Of a DNA stretch of 64,000 nt, positions 52,862 through 62,391 are shown piece by piece (position 1 is the first letter of the stretch; each line of letters starts with the position of its first letter). A model generated the notes under the pieces. That model was not told the origin of the DNA and searched no databases. It saw only the letters and a list, made by a program, of their open reading frames with translations. A program made the position numbers and the translations under genes. This stretch comes from Maribacter sp. HTCC2170 (GTDB lineage: Bacteria; Bacteroidota; Bacteroidia; Flavobacteriales; Flavobacteriaceae), in NCBI RefSeq assembly GCF_000153165.2, contig NC_014472.1, positions 124,001-188,000 on the forward strand. The letters are read 5' to 3'.

Positions 52862-53947
52862 TTATTTCAAATTGTCTTCTGAAAGTTGAATAGTAAGGGT
52901 TGCCTTTTCCTGTGTGGCCTGCCAAAAATTATAAAGACCATTCCAAGAACCATCTGGGGCTGATTTACGGGAAAAATTCTCCAGATTTGTACTTATGTTA
53001 GCCAATTCACTATCAGACATTTTCTCATGCGAAAGTATAACCGTTATTCCAGTGAACTCTTTTTGAGAATCCTGTACAGAAGGTATTCGACTACCATGCT
53101 CAGATACCAATTGGGCAGGTGTTCTGGTAATTATTTCATCAGCCGTGAATTTACCTGAGCCTTGGGATTCCGGATTATCAGCATATTGAATATCTTTTAA
53201 TTCGTCAACGCCCACTAGACCCATAAGATAAAGTTCTAAGTTTCCGTAGGGAACAGAATTTCCTCCATTGGCAAAAGTCCCAAATCCATTTTCACCCTCC
53301 ATTTTACCTTGATAGGTATTGTTTCCCAGTTCAACCAACGCATCAAAACCACCAAGTTGTCCGCCAACATTGGCATATCCCCAATGACCACCAACAGTAG
53401 TAGGAACAAACCCTTGATTGCCCCAGTAATGCATGATTTCATGCAAGAAAGGGCCGTTTTTGACCAAGCCAGGAACAGGTAAATGAATCACACTTTTTAA
53501 ACGACCAGCGGAACCATAGTTAACAGTACCATCATAGATTCCTGAGCCAATACCTTCAACATGATTCTGTACTTTATAAGAAATTCCATAATACAAATCT
53601 TGGGGTACTTCTTCTTCGTTGGATAACACAAAAATGAAATCAAAATCATCATTAAAGTGTTCATAGATTTTTTTCGAAATCAAAGAAAAATCGCCCTCAT
53701 CCTCCAAATATTTATCATATTCAATCTTAGGTAAAATGTAATTAACCACTCTATTGCTTTCGTCTAAAACAAAGTTGTTCTCCAATTGCGAATCATCTGG
53801 GGCAATAGGATTTTCATTTTCTCCATTCTCCTCGCTATCTAATATATCGACAACATTATCTTTGGAACAAGAGGATATTATTAGAAAAAAAACTAAAAAG
53901 AATGTTTGTACAGTGGTAACTGCTCTCTTAGGGTAAGTAGGTATCAT
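52862..53947 (-). CDS. Lipoprotein with zinc-peptidase-like HEIMH motif, unknown family
   Basis: The 361-aa lipoprotein has lipobox IISS-C27 and an acidic, Asn-rich linker to about residue 60. The motif H169-E-I-M-H173 follows GPFL, fits the zincin HExxH pattern, and is followed by VGGHWGYAN, whose H188 could be a third ligand. The rest is beta-rich with many Gly and Asn. No established family is recognised. It is convergent with the flavodoxin gene with a 41-bp gap. A surface-exposed peptidase is the simplest reading, but activity is inference from one motif. Confidence 0.7.
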   Translation of the reverse strand: MIPTYPKRAVTTVQTFFLVFFLIISSCSKDNVVDILDSEENGENENPIAPDDSQLENNFVLDESNRVVNYILPKIEYDKYLEDEGDFSLISKKIYEHFNDDFDFIFVLSNEEEVPQDLYYGISYKVQNHVEGIGSGIYDGTVNYGSAGRLKSVIHLPVPGLVKNGPFLHEIMHYWGNQGFVPTTVGGHWGYANVGGQLGGFDALVELGNNTYQGKMEGENGFGTFANGGNSVPYGNLELYLMGLVGVDELKDIQYADNPESQGSGKFTADEIITRTPAQLVSEHGSRIPSVQDSQKEFTGITVILSHEKMSDSELANISTNLENFSRKSAPDGSWNGLYNFWQATQEKATLTIQLSEDNLK

Positions 53948-54076
53948 ATAGTTCTAGATATGGGGTTAACATAAAAAGAACGTCTCGTACATTATATTAT
54001 TTCGGATTATAATGGAAATTCGTTGAAGTGTCATTTGAACCAACCAAGAGCTTAAATCATTGCTTAGCATTTCATA

Positions 54077-54111
54077 GAAACAAAGAACCACACCAAAAAT
54101 GGTATGGTTCT
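54077..54111 (-). terminator. Terminator after the tRNA-Arg gene
   Basis: On the minus strand an 11-bp imperfect stem (AGAACCATACC/GGTGTGGTTCT, one mismatch) with a 6-base loop is followed by a T-rich run. It lies directly after the tRNA. Confidence 0.7.
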
Positions 54112-54121
54112 ATGCTTGTAG

Positions 54122-54195
54122 TGACCGCGAAGGGATTCAAACCCCCAACCCTCAGAGCCGAAATCTGATGCGCTATTCAGTTGCGCCACGCGGCC
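54122..54195 (-). tRNA. tRNA-Arg (anticodon UCG)
   Basis: The 74-nt cloverleaf reads on the minus strand. The acceptor stem GGCCGCG/CGCGGTC has one G-T pair. The D arm has GCGC/GCGC. The anticodon stem TCAGA/TCTGA has a 7-base loop with TCG at positions 34-36, giving Arg, codon CGA. The T arm ends GGGGG TTTGAAT CCCTT with two wobbles. CCA is not encoded. It lies 19 bp after the stop of the GatB/YqeY gene on the same strand, so the two are probably co-transcribed and share the terminator at 54077-54111. Confidence 0.93.
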
Positions 54196-54214
54196 GTTTT
54201 ATTTTACAAGGGCG

Positions 54215-54661
54215 CTAAGATAGTTTATTTTTAACTATGGTAGAAATGGTCTTGCCATCTGCTTGACCGGCCAATTCCTTTGATACCATCCCCATGACCT
54301 TTCCCATATCTTTCATACCCTGAGCACCGACGGCATCGATAGTCTGTACCACTACTTTTTCAATTTCCTCCTCAGTCAATTGTTCCGGCAAAAACTGTTC
54401 GATAACAGCTACTTGGGCCAGTTCAGGCGCAGCAAGATCGTCTCTACCTTGTTCGGTAAAAATAGCGGCACTATCTTTTCTCTGCTTTACCAACTTTTGA
54501 ACCAGCTTGGTCTCATCAGCTTCAGATAACTCCCCCCCTTTACCACTGGTTTGCGCCAATAGCAATGCAGATTTGATTGCTCGCAATGATTCTAAAGCAA
54601 CCGTGTCTTTTGCCTTCATTGCTGATTTCATTTGTTCCATTACTTGTTTCTGTAAGCTCAT
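54215..54661 (-). CDS. GatB/YqeY domain-containing protein
   Basis: The 148-aa protein matches the YqeY family, which is related to the C-terminal tRNA-binding helical domain of GatB. Visible features are MKSAMKAKDTVALESLRAIKSA, LVKQRKDSAAIF, EQFLPEQLTEEEIE and MGKVMGMVSKELAGQADG. The function is unknown; tRNA-linked roles are proposed from the GatB similarity. It follows ftsZ, separated by a terminator at 54691-54727, and precedes a tRNA-Arg gene by 19 bp. Confidence 0.92.
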   Translation of the reverse strand: MSLQKQVMEQMKSAMKAKDTVALESLRAIKSALLLAQTSGKGGELSEADETKLVQKLVKQRKDSAAIFTEQGRDDLAAPELAQVAVIEQFLPEQLTEEEIEKVVVQTIDAVGAQGMKDMGKVMGMVSKELAGQADGKTISTIVKNKLS

Positions 54662-54690
54662 AATCTGATTATTTTAGAATTACAAAGATA

Positions 54691-54727
54691 AAAAAACAAA
54701 CCCGAAAATAGTTTCTATTTTCGGGTT
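54691..54727 (-). terminator. Terminator after ftsZ
   Basis: A perfect 13-bp stem (54699-54711 with 54715-54727) has a 3-base loop; on the minus strand it is followed by TGTTTTTTT. It closes the division cluster before the YqeY gene. Confidence 0.9.
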
Positions 54728-54751
54728 CACAGCAGGTTGTTCAATTAGAGA

Positions 54752-56671
54752 TTAATCTACATTGTCATGCAAAAATGAGTTGTTGGAACGCAACTGAATT
54801 TCATCATTACTATCTTCACTCAGGGTAGTTCTTGAAACTTTATTCTGAATAGAATTTTCGTCCAAGTTTACTCCCTGACGTTTATAGGCCGGCTCTTTTT
54901 CAATCTCATCTATATTGCTTAGACCATTCTGGAATTTATAATTGAAGTCTTTTAATTTTCTACGACGTTCATCTGCTCTTTCCTTCAACAACTCTTCGAT
55001 GGGGCTGTCCATTGGATCCACCTCTTTCGTTTTGGCCGTTGTCACTGCTTCTTCACCCTCAGCACCTAAAGTTCTCTTTTCGAAAACCAATTCATCCTCT
55101 ATTATTTTTGGCTCGAACTCCTCTGCCTTTGATTTGGCACCGGTCAATTGATTTTCCAACTCCATATAATCATCCAGACTATATCGGGTTTCACCTTCTT
55201 TATTATATTCCAAAACAGGAATGACCTCGACATGCTCATTAACATCCATATCCTTAACATCATCATCAAGGTTGAACAAAATCACATTTTCTTTATCCTC
55301 CTCAGTACTTTCCGCCAGGGGCAAATCAAAACTTATGGCAAATTGATCTTCCTCTATCTTCTTTGATGAAACCACCTCTGGGTCAACAACTTCAATATCT
55401 TTAACTGAGTCTTTTGCGTCAAATATCACAAAATCATCTTCAGAAACATTTTCCGCGACCACCTCTTCATAAAACACGTTAAAGTTCTTAATGTAGTTCG
55501 TCGTTGGAATCAAGTCTAAACCATCCAACTCCTCAATTTCAGTAATCATCTGAGGTTCGTCATTCTCTTCTTCCTCTACCAATTGATGAACAATGTTCTT
55601 GGGCGTTAAATCTTGCTCCGCTTTTTGCTCTTCCTCTAGCGTGTGAATTATTTTTTTGGATTCAGTATTTACAATATCATCTTGTTGATCAAGGTTAAAA
55701 CCTGTTGCAATAACTGTTACAGCAATCGCTTCACCTAAAGTATCATCCTCACCAACACCCATAATAATATTGGCACCGTGACCAGCCTCCGCTTGAATAT
55801 GATCATTGATTTCACCAATTTCATCAATAGTGATTTCCTGGGAACCAGATACTATCAATAACAATACATTCTTGGCTCCTGATATTTTGTTGTCATTCAA
55901 CAATGGTGAATCCAAAGCTTTCATAATAGCTTCATTGGCCCTTGAGGAACCTGAGGCCATTGCAGAGCCCATAATTGCTGTACCACTATTTGAAAGGACA
56001 GTTTTAGCATCGCGTAAATCTATGTTTTGGGTATAATGGTGTGTTATTACCTCGGCAATACCACGAGCGGCAGTTGCCAATACTTCATCCGCCTTGGAGA
56101 AACCAGCCTTGAATCCCAAATTACCGTATACTTCCCTTAATTTATTATTGTTGATGACTATGAGCGAATCAACATTGGCACGAAGTTTTTCAATACCCAA
56201 CTGGGCTTGCTGACACCGCATTTTACCTTCAAATTGGAAAGGCATGGTCACAATACCTACGGTCAGAACATCCATCTCTTTTGCTTGTTTGGCAATGACA
56301 GGAGCAGCACCAGTACCTGTTCCTCCACCCATTCCAGCGGTGATGAATATCATTTTTGTAGTATTGTCCAACATGGTTTTTATATCTTCCATGCTTTCAA
56401 TGGCAGCTTGCTCACCAACTTCAGGGTTCGCACCAGCTCCTAAGCCTTCGGTAAGTGAAACGCCGAGTTGTATTTTGTTTGGAACTGCACTGTTCTCCAA
56501 AGCTTGGGAATCTGTATTACAAATTACAAAGTCAACTCCGTTGATGCCGGCTTCAAACATGTGATTAATGGCGTTACTACCACCTCCTCCTACTCCAATG
56601 ACTTTTATAACATTGCTTTGATTCTTAGGTAGATCAAAAGAGATACTCTCAATTTCAGTGTTCTTGCTCAT
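54752..56671 (-). CDS. ftsZ: Cell division protein FtsZ, with long C-terminal extension
   Basis: FtsZ is the tubulin-like GTPase that forms the division ring. The 639-aa product is far longer than the roughly 383 aa of Escherichia coli. The GTPase core ends near residue 330 and includes IGVGGGGSNAINHMF, the tubulin signature GGGTGTG (115-121), and the T7 loop. About 300 acidic, low-complexity residues follow, rich in Asp, Glu and Val, and the short terminus SNNSFLHDNVD. Extended FtsZ tails are known in Bacteroidota. It follows ftsA by 47 bp, and the tail may recruit partners such as FtsA. Confidence 0.96.
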   Translation of the reverse strand: MSKNTEIESISFDLPKNQSNVIKVIGVGGGGSNAINHMFEAGINGVDFVICNTDSQALENSAVPNKIQLGVSLTEGLGAGANPEVGEQAAIESMEDIKTMLDNTTKMIFITAGMGGGTGTGAAPVIAKQAKEMDVLTVGIVTMPFQFEGKMRCQQAQLGIEKLRANVDSLIVINNNKLREVYGNLGFKAGFSKADEVLATAARGIAEVITHHYTQNIDLRDAKTVLSNSGTAIMGSAMASGSSRANEAIMKALDSPLLNDNKISGAKNVLLLIVSGSQEITIDEIGEINDHIQAEAGHGANIIMGVGEDDTLGEAIAVTVIATGFNLDQQDDIVNTESKKIIHTLEEEQKAEQDLTPKNIVHQLVEEEENDEPQMITEIEELDGLDLIPTTNYIKNFNVFYEEVVAENVSEDDFVIFDAKDSVKDIEVVDPEVVSSKKIEEDQFAISFDLPLAESTEEDKENVILFNLDDDVKDMDVNEHVEVIPVLEYNKEGETRYSLDDYMELENQLTGAKSKAEEFEPKIIEDELVFEKRTLGAEGEEAVTTAKTKEVDPMDSPIEELLKERADERRRKLKDFNYKFQNGLSNIDEIEKEPAYKRQGVNLDENSIQNKVSRTTLSEDSNDEIQLRSNNSFLHDNVD

Positions 56672-56718
56672 ATTGTTAATATTACTGGTTTTTATAGTGT
56701 TTATATTTTCTACGCCAT

Positions 56719-58041
56719 TTATTCCGCGTTGTCCAAGAAATCTTTCAATTTTTCAGACCATTTATCAAATACTGTTTTGCGCTCACCTGCTGGAATTTTA
56801 GAGCTGGTCTTCATACTCTCAGAGTCGGCGTATGCCATTTCTTCTTGGACTTCTTCTTCATGCGAAATGATATCCATACCATTATTTTTAACAGCATTCA
56901 TCAAAAGACCTACTGCAGTTGCATATAGAGGGCTGGCCACCGCCTCATCGGTATCGCCCGCCAAATGTTCATTTGGATATCCAATCCTTGTATCCATTCC
57001 TGTAATATATTCCACCAACTGTTTAAGGTGTTTTAATTGACTACCGCCACCCGTCAAAACTATACCGGCTATCAGCTTTTTCTTTTGCTCTTCGTGACCA
57101 TAGTTTTTGATCTCAACATAAACCTGCTCAATAATCTCAACTACTCTTGCATGAATGATCTTTGAAAGATTTTTTAAGGTTATTTCTTTTGGTTCCCTGC
57201 CTCTCAAGCCAGGAATAGAAACAATCTCATTATCCTTGTTCTCCCCTGGCCATGCCGACCCGAATTTTATTTTCAACAATTCAGCTTGCTTCTCAATGAT
57301 TGAGCAACCTTCTTTGATATCTTCAGTGATAACACCACCCCCAAAAGGTATAACCGCAGTGTGCCTGATAATACCATCCTTAAAAATAGCAAGGTCAGTA
57401 GTTCCGCCTCCTATATCAATGAGCGCAACACCAGCTTCTTTTTCTTCCTGACTTAATACTGCATCAGAAGATGCCAACGGTTCAAGGGTAATTTTTCCTA
57501 AATCAAGACCTGCACTTTTAATACATCTCCCTACATTTTTTATTGAGGAAACCTGACCAACCACCACATGGAAATTAGCCTCCAAACGACCACCGTACAT
57601 TCCGATAGGCTCCTTTATTTCTGCTTGGCCGTCAACCTTATATTCCTGAGGCAATACATGAATAATCTCCTCACCCGGCAACATCACCAGTTTATAAACC
57701 TGATTGCACAATCTATCCAAATCATCCTCGTTGATGACCTCTTCGGCATCTGCCCTGGTTATATAATCGCTATGTTGTAAGCTGCGTATATGCTGGCCAG
57801 CAATACCTACAACAACAGAACCTATTTTTAAACCAGAATTAACCTCTGCTTCTTCAACGGCTTGTTGTATAGATTGTATCGTTTGTGTGATGTTGTTAAC
57901 AACACCCCTGTGTACACCCAAACTTTTTGACCTACCAATACCAAGTATTTCTATCTTCCCGTATTCATTTTCCTTACCGATTATGGCAACGATTTTTGTA
58001 GTTCCGATATCTAAACCAACTGAATATTTACCTTGTTCCAT
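56719..58041 (-). CDS. ftsA: Cell division protein FtsA
   Basis: FtsA is an actin-like ATPase that tethers FtsZ to the membrane. The 440-aa protein has the phosphate-1 motif VGLDIGTTKIVAIIG, the 1C subdomain (about residues 85-165), the phosphate-2 motif VALIDIGGGTTDLAIF near residue 200, and the adenosine motif IVLTGGGSQLKHLKQLV near residue 325. The C-terminal part (VFDKWSEKLKDFLDNAE) is an amphipathic helix, the expected membrane anchor. It lies 8 bp after ftsQ. Confidence 0.96.
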   Translation of the reverse strand: MEQGKYSVGLDIGTTKIVAIIGKENEYGKIEILGIGRSKSLGVHRGVVNNITQTIQSIQQAVEEAEVNSGLKIGSVVVGIAGQHIRSLQHSDYITRADAEEVINEDDLDRLCNQVYKLVMLPGEEIIHVLPQEYKVDGQAEIKEPIGMYGGRLEANFHVVVGQVSSIKNVGRCIKSAGLDLGKITLEPLASSDAVLSQEEKEAGVALIDIGGGTTDLAIFKDGIIRHTAVIPFGGGVITEDIKEGCSIIEKQAELLKIKFGSAWPGENKDNEIVSIPGLRGREPKEITLKNLSKIIHARVVEIIEQVYVEIKNYGHEEQKKKLIAGIVLTGGGSQLKHLKQLVEYITGMDTRIGYPNEHLAGDTDEAVASPLYATAVGLLMNAVKNNGMDIISHEEEVQEEMAYADSESMKTSSKIPAGERKTVFDKWSEKLKDFLDNAE

Positions 58042-58049
58042 TTTCTATA

Positions 58050-58769
58050 TTATATTTTGGTGCACACTACTTGATTATTAAACTCTAAGCTCACAACATT
58101 ATATTCTTCCAAGGTTTCATCCTTGTTTGCCTTTACATAAAATGCTTTGAAGTTGTTGAACTTTTCCTCTAGATTATCAACTCCTCCCAAATTCACTACA
58201 AACTGCTCCATTCTAAACTTCAACTGGTATCTTTCATCATCCTCAATATGAATACCTATCACATTTTTTCTCAAGAAATCATCTTGGTTTATGTACTTTA
58301 AAATCTCATAAACATCCTCAAGACTTTTTCCTGTCACCTTACCAGTGATTATTGGAACTCTAGCAGAATGACTCATGGATAATGGCATACTTTTACCTTC
58401 ATCATCCAGATAAAACTTAGAATTCCCCTCGATTCGTCCGATTGGCTTGCGTTGCACGATTTTTGACGTAAGCTCACCGTTTACAGTAAGATAAACTTGG
58501 GCACTTTTCACCATTTCATTGGCCTCAATGACCTTCTCTATAGTATTCAAAACTAAATTTTCTTTGGGCACATTTGTGAGGGGTCCGTAATTTTGTATTA
58601 ACAATTTATTAACCATGCCCTGAGTTATGTAAAGGTTCTGATCCCCAACGAATTCTATATTCAGCCCCTTAACACTTTTTTCCTTGCTCCTATGATTAGA
58701 AAACGCGTAAAGCCCCATAATCACAAGTAATAGAGCAATCATCTTAATGTAATTCCAATTAATTCGCAT
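58050..58769 (-). CDS. ftsQ: Cell division protein FtsQ/DivIB
   Basis: FtsQ is a bitopic membrane protein of the divisome that links FtsL/FtsB to the septal synthase. From the ATG at 58769 it is 239 aa: a cytoplasmic start MRINWNYIKM, one membrane helix (about residues 10-25), a POTRA domain (about 40-110) and a beta domain. The in-frame TTG two codons earlier is not needed. It overlaps murC by 11 bp. Sequence similarity is low across the family, so position between murC and ftsA is important evidence. Confidence 0.92.
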   Translation of the reverse strand: MRINWNYIKMIALLLVIMGLYAFSNHRSKEKSVKGLNIEFVGDQNLYITQGMVNKLLIQNYGPLTNVPKENLVLNTIEKVIEANEMVKSAQVYLTVNGELTSKIVQRKPIGRIEGNSKFYLDDEGKSMPLSMSHSARVPIITGKVTGKSLEDVYEILKYINQDDFLRKNVIGIHIEDDERYQLKFRMEQFVVNLGGVDNLEEKFNNFKAFYVKANKDETLEEYNVVSLEFNNQVVCTKI

Positions 58770-60111
58770 ACTCAAATTCTTTTCTTATTCTTGATACCTC
58801 TAGACCAATATCCCCAGCTCCCATAGTCACCAAGACATCTGGGCTCTGTGCTTTTATTTCTTGGATAAGGTTTGATTTCCCAATTAATTTCTTATTGTCA
58901 TTATCAATTTTTTTCATCAACCACTTCGAAGTGATTCCTTCAATTGGCTGCTCCCTGGCCGGATAAATTTCCAATAACAGAATACTATCAAATTTTGATA
59001 GACTTTCAGCAAAATCGTCGCCAAAATCCCTTGTTCTTGAAAATAAATGTGGTTGAAAAACCGCAAGTACATTTTTATCAGGATGCATTTCTGCAATAGC
59101 ATCGTAAACGGCATTTATTTCAGTTGGATGATGCGCATAGTCATCGATAAATACAAAATCATCTTCTTTGATTTTATATGAAAATCTACGTTGCACACCT
59201 TTAAAAGTACCTAAAGCTTCAGCAAGGCGATAGGGAGGGGAACCAGCCTCTATCGCCATTGCAAAAGCAACCAATCCGTTAAGCAAATTGTGCTTTCCGG
59301 GTTTGTTGAATTTAACTCCTGACAATGTTGTCTTAGGAGTTTTCAAATCAAAAATGTAGGCACCATGTTCTATTTTTAAGTTTCGAATACAATAATCTGA
59401 ATCATCTTCAATCCCATATGTTATGCCGTCAAGTGGCAAACCATTCCTAACAAACAATTTTCCATCTGGGTTTATTTTACCAACAAAATCATTAAATGAC
59501 TTAGTAAGCTCTTCGCTATTACCATAAATATCAAGATGGTCGGCATCCATTGAGGTAATACAGGCCACATCGGGATAAAGTCTTAAAAACGAACGATCAA
59601 ATTCATCAGCTTCAACGACAGAATAATCCGAGCCCCTAAATAAAAAGTTACTATTAAAGTCTTCTGATATACCTCCCAAAAATGCAGTAAAAGGCGTTCC
59701 CGTCTCATTGAGCAAATGAGCCAATATACTTGAGGTAGTGGTTTTCCCGTGGGTGCCGGCAACAGCAAAACAAAAAGTATCTTTTGTAATCATTCCCAAC
59801 ACCTCGGAACGCTTATGAACCTCAAATCCTTTTGATAGGAAATATTGATATTCAGAATGTGTTTTGGGAACCGCGGGTGTATAAATTATCAACGTATCCT
59901 CCGTATTTTTGTAGCAATCATCAATTGCTTTCAAATCATCATTATAATGAATATCTATCCCTAGTGCCTCCAGCTCTTGAGTTAACGGTGTTTCGGTTTT
60001 ATCATAACCTGCCACATTCTTTTCAATGAACCTAAAATAGCGTGCCAAGGCGGACATTCCTATGCCTCCGATGCCTATGAAATAAACGCTATTTATTTTT
60101 TTCAAATCCAT
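58759..60111 (-). CDS. murC: UDP-N-acetylmuramate--L-alanine ligase
   Basis: MurC adds L-alanine to UDP-MurNAc, the first peptide step of peptidoglycan synthesis. The 450-aa ligase has the N-terminal Rossmann segment VYFIGIGGIGMSALAR, the ATP-binding AVAGTHGKTTTSSILAHLL, EADEFDRSFLRLYPD, DADHLDIYG and DDYAHHPTEI. It starts directly at the end of murG and ends within ftsQ by an 11-bp overlap. Confidence 0.97.
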   Translation of the reverse strand: MDLKKINSVYFIGIGGIGMSALARYFRFIEKNVAGYDKTETPLTQELEALGIDIHYNDDLKAIDDCYKNTEDTLIIYTPAVPKTHSEYQYFLSKGFEVHKRSEVLGMITKDTFCFAVAGTHGKTTTSSILAHLLNETGTPFTAFLGGISEDFNSNFLFRGSDYSVVEADEFDRSFLRLYPDVACITSMDADHLDIYGNSEELTKSFNDFVGKINPDGKLFVRNGLPLDGITYGIEDDSDYCIRNLKIEHGAYIFDLKTPKTTLSGVKFNKPGKHNLLNGLVAFAMAIEAGSPPYRLAEALGTFKGVQRRFSYKIKEDDFVFIDDYAHHPTEINAVYDAIAEMHPDKNVLAVFQPHLFSRTRDFGDDFAESLSKFDSILLLEIYPAREQPIEGITSKWLMKKIDNDNKKLIGKSNLIQEIKAQSPDVLVTMGAGDIGLEVSRIRKEFEYAN

Positions 60112-61203
60112 TTAAACAACCAACAACTTTTCTATTTCGTCAACTATATTTTTTGTGGCATCTGGAAGTGCCAATTCTTGAATATTCTTTGCTAAATCCC
60201 CCTGTTTTGATTTTGACTCGAACAACGCACTGAAAGCGTTCTCAAAATCATCATCCAAATCTTTTTCTTTGATCATTAACGCAGCCTCTTCATTTACCAA
60301 AGCCATTGCATTTTTTGTTTGATGATCTTCCGCAACATTTGGAGATGGAATAAACATTACGGGCTTACCTACTATACAAAGCTCTGAAACCGAACTTGCC
60401 CCTGCCCTTGAAATAATTATATCAGCTGAGGTATATGCATAATCCATTCTATTCAAAAAATCCATGACCTTTACGGTTTCCGAATTGTACTTATTGTATT
60501 CTTCAAAATAAAGTTTACCACATTGCCAAATCAACTGAATGCCCAGCTCCTTGAAATAATCCAACTTTTGTTCTATTAGTTGATTAACTCGACGCGCTCC
60601 GAGACTTCCCCCCAATATCAACAACGTTGGCTTGCTATTATCCAATTCGAAAAAATCCAATGCCTGTTTTTTATCAGCTCCTAAACGGACCAAATCACCA
60701 CGGACCGGATTACCAGTTTTTACAATTTTATTTGAAGGGAAGAAGGCTTCCATTCCATCATAGGCCACACAAATCTTGGCTACTTTATCTTTTAACAGCT
60801 TATTGGTTATACCAGCATAAGAGTTTTGTTCCTGTAACACGCATGGTATGCCCCTACCCGAAGCCACTTTCAATAATGGCCCACTGGCAAAGCCTCCAGT
60901 GCCAACAACTGCATGAGGTTTGAATTTGGTCAATATTTTACCTGCTCTGAACAAACTACTTATTAATTTAAATGGAAACATTAAATTTTTTAGGGTCAGT
61001 TTCCTTTGTAACCCAGAAATCCATAATCCTTCTATTTTATATCCTGCTTGCGGTACTTTCTCCATCTCCATCCTGTCTTTGGCCCCGACAAACAAGAACT
61101 CGGCATTTGGATGTCTTTTTTTTAACTCATTTGCTATGGCAATCGCAGGGTAAATATGCCCTCCTGTGCCGCCTCCGGATAGTATAAATCTATAATTGCC
61201 CAC
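60112..61203 (-). CDS. murG: UDP-N-acetylglucosamine--N-acetylmuramyl-(pentapeptide) pyrophosphoryl-undecaprenol GlcNAc transferase
   Basis: MurG makes lipid II from lipid I at the inner face of the membrane. The 363-aa GT28 enzyme has [21 protein letters not shown] at the N-terminus, the GTGGFASGP segment, [29 protein letters not shown] and the UDP-GlcNAc site [13 protein letters not shown]. The start codon is a GTG at 61203 inside the end of ftsW (14-bp overlap); no ATG occurs near the conserved N-terminus, so this start is well determined. Confidence 0.97.
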   Translation of the reverse strand: MGNYRFILSGGGTGGHIYPAIAIANELKKRHPNAEFLFVGAKDRMEMEKVPQAGYKIEGLWISGLQRKLTLKNLMFPFKLISSLFRAGKILTKFKPHAVVGTGGFASGPLLKVASGRGIPCVLQEQNSYAGITNKLLKDKVAKICVAYDGMEAFFPSNKIVKTGNPVRGDLVRLGADKKQALDFFELDNSKPTLLILGGSLGARRVNQLIEQKLDYFKELGIQLIWQCGKLYFEEYNKYNSETVKVMDFLNRMDYAYTSADIIISRAGASSVSELCIVGKPVMFIPSPNVAEDHQTKNAMALVNEEAALMIKEKDLDDDFENAFSALFESKSKQGDLAKNIQELALPDATKNIVDEIEKLLVV

Positions 61204-62389
61204 TTAATACTTCTAACGGATTTGTATCATCAATTTCAGTATCCTCTCTCTCTAAAATGTCGCTTTTTCTACTAGCACTCAGAATAATTCCTATTGCCAA
61301 ACATGTCATCCAACTTGATGTACCTCCACTACTGATCAGTGGTAAAGTCTGACCTGTAACCGGAAATAATTCTACCGCAACTGCCATATTTATCAACGCC
61401 TGAAAAACAATGGGCAGACCAACTCCCAAAACTAGAAGTTTCCCGAAAATAGTTTGACTCCCATTGGCCACTACCACTATGCGAAACAACAATAGCAGAT
61501 AGAAGAACATCAACACAAAACCGCCAACCAAACCGTATTCCTCAACTATAATCGCATATATAAAATCTGATGAACTCTGTGGCAAAAAGTTCTTTTGCAC
61601 ACTTTTACCGGCACCTTTACCCACTATTCCTCCAGAGGCAACTGCTATTTTAGCTCTTTCTATTTGGTAATCAGCTTCGGTATCTTCAGGGTTTGAGAAA
61701 TTTTCTATTCTGCTTATCCAAGTATCCACACGGTTAGGAAACAAATCTGGCGCTGCTTTAGCTGTTAACACAAAAATGGTTAAGCACAATATTCCCGTTC
61801 CTATTATACCCATTAAATATTTCATCGGATAACCTCCTAAAAAACACAATAGTAAAACCATTGAAAATATAATTGCAGCAGTTGAAAAGTTGGCAGGTAG
61901 AATAAGTATAATCACCAAGAAAACCGGGACCCATAGTGGAAGAATGCTTTCTTTGAATGTTATAACGTCATCTTTTATTTTAGTAAGATAGCGAGCCACA
62001 TAGATCATCAATACAACAGCAGCTAGATTTGAGGTTTGAAAAGTGAACCCAACCAGAGGAATACGTATCCACCTACTGGCATTAGCTCCATCGATAGTTG
62101 TTCCTTGCGCCAAAGTAAATACCAACAACACCAAAACAATAGGCATGGCAATTAATGACAAGCCCTTAAAAAAGTGTGCAGGTATCTTATGTACACCATA
62201 AATAATTCCAAAACCCAAAAACAACAGAAGAGCATGCTTGATCAAATGCCCACTGGTAGTTCCATTACCAACTACATAGACCAAGTTGCTGCTCGCACTA
62301 TAAACGGGCAAAAATGAAAACAAGGCCAGAAGTGCCACTACGGCCCAAATGGCTTTATCACCTTTGATATTTTTAAAGAAATTCAACAC
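61190..62389 (-). CDS. ftsW: SEDS-family peptidoglycan glycosyltransferase FtsW
   Basis: The 399-aa polytopic membrane protein has about ten helices and forms the septal glycan polymerase with its cognate class B PBP. Family segments are [14 protein letters not shown] near residue 94, [30 protein letters not shown] near 255-285 and [18 protein letters not shown] near 345, the strongest SEDS signature. The likely start is a GTG at 62389 ([15 protein letters not shown]), 2 bp after murD. It overlaps murG by 14 bp. Confidence 0.96.
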   Translation of the reverse strand: MLNFFKNIKGDKAIWAVVALLALFSFLPVYSASSNLVYVVGNGTTSGHLIKHALLLFLGFGIIYGVHKIPAHFFKGLSLIAMPIVLVLLVFTLAQGTTIDGANASRWIRIPLVGFTFQTSNLAAVVLMIYVARYLTKIKDDVITFKESILPLWVPVFLVIILILPANFSTAAIIFSMVLLLCFLGGYPMKYLMGIIGTGILCLTIFVLTAKAAPDLFPNRVDTWISRIENFSNPEDTEADYQIERAKIAVASGGIVGKGAGKSVQKNFLPQSSSDFIYAIIVEEYGLVGGFVLMFFYLLLLFRIVVVANGSQTIFGKLLVLGVGLPIVFQALINMAVAVELFPVTGQTLPLISSGGTSSWMTCLAIGIILSASRKSDILEREDTEIDDTNPLEVLSGQL

Positions 62390-62391
62390 TT

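Noticed and set aside
54122-54195. tRNA-Arg as an integration site for a mobile element
   Set aside because: There is no integrase, no direct repeat of the tRNA end and no phage or plasmid genes on either side; the neighbours are an ordinary lipoprotein and a conserved housekeeping gene.
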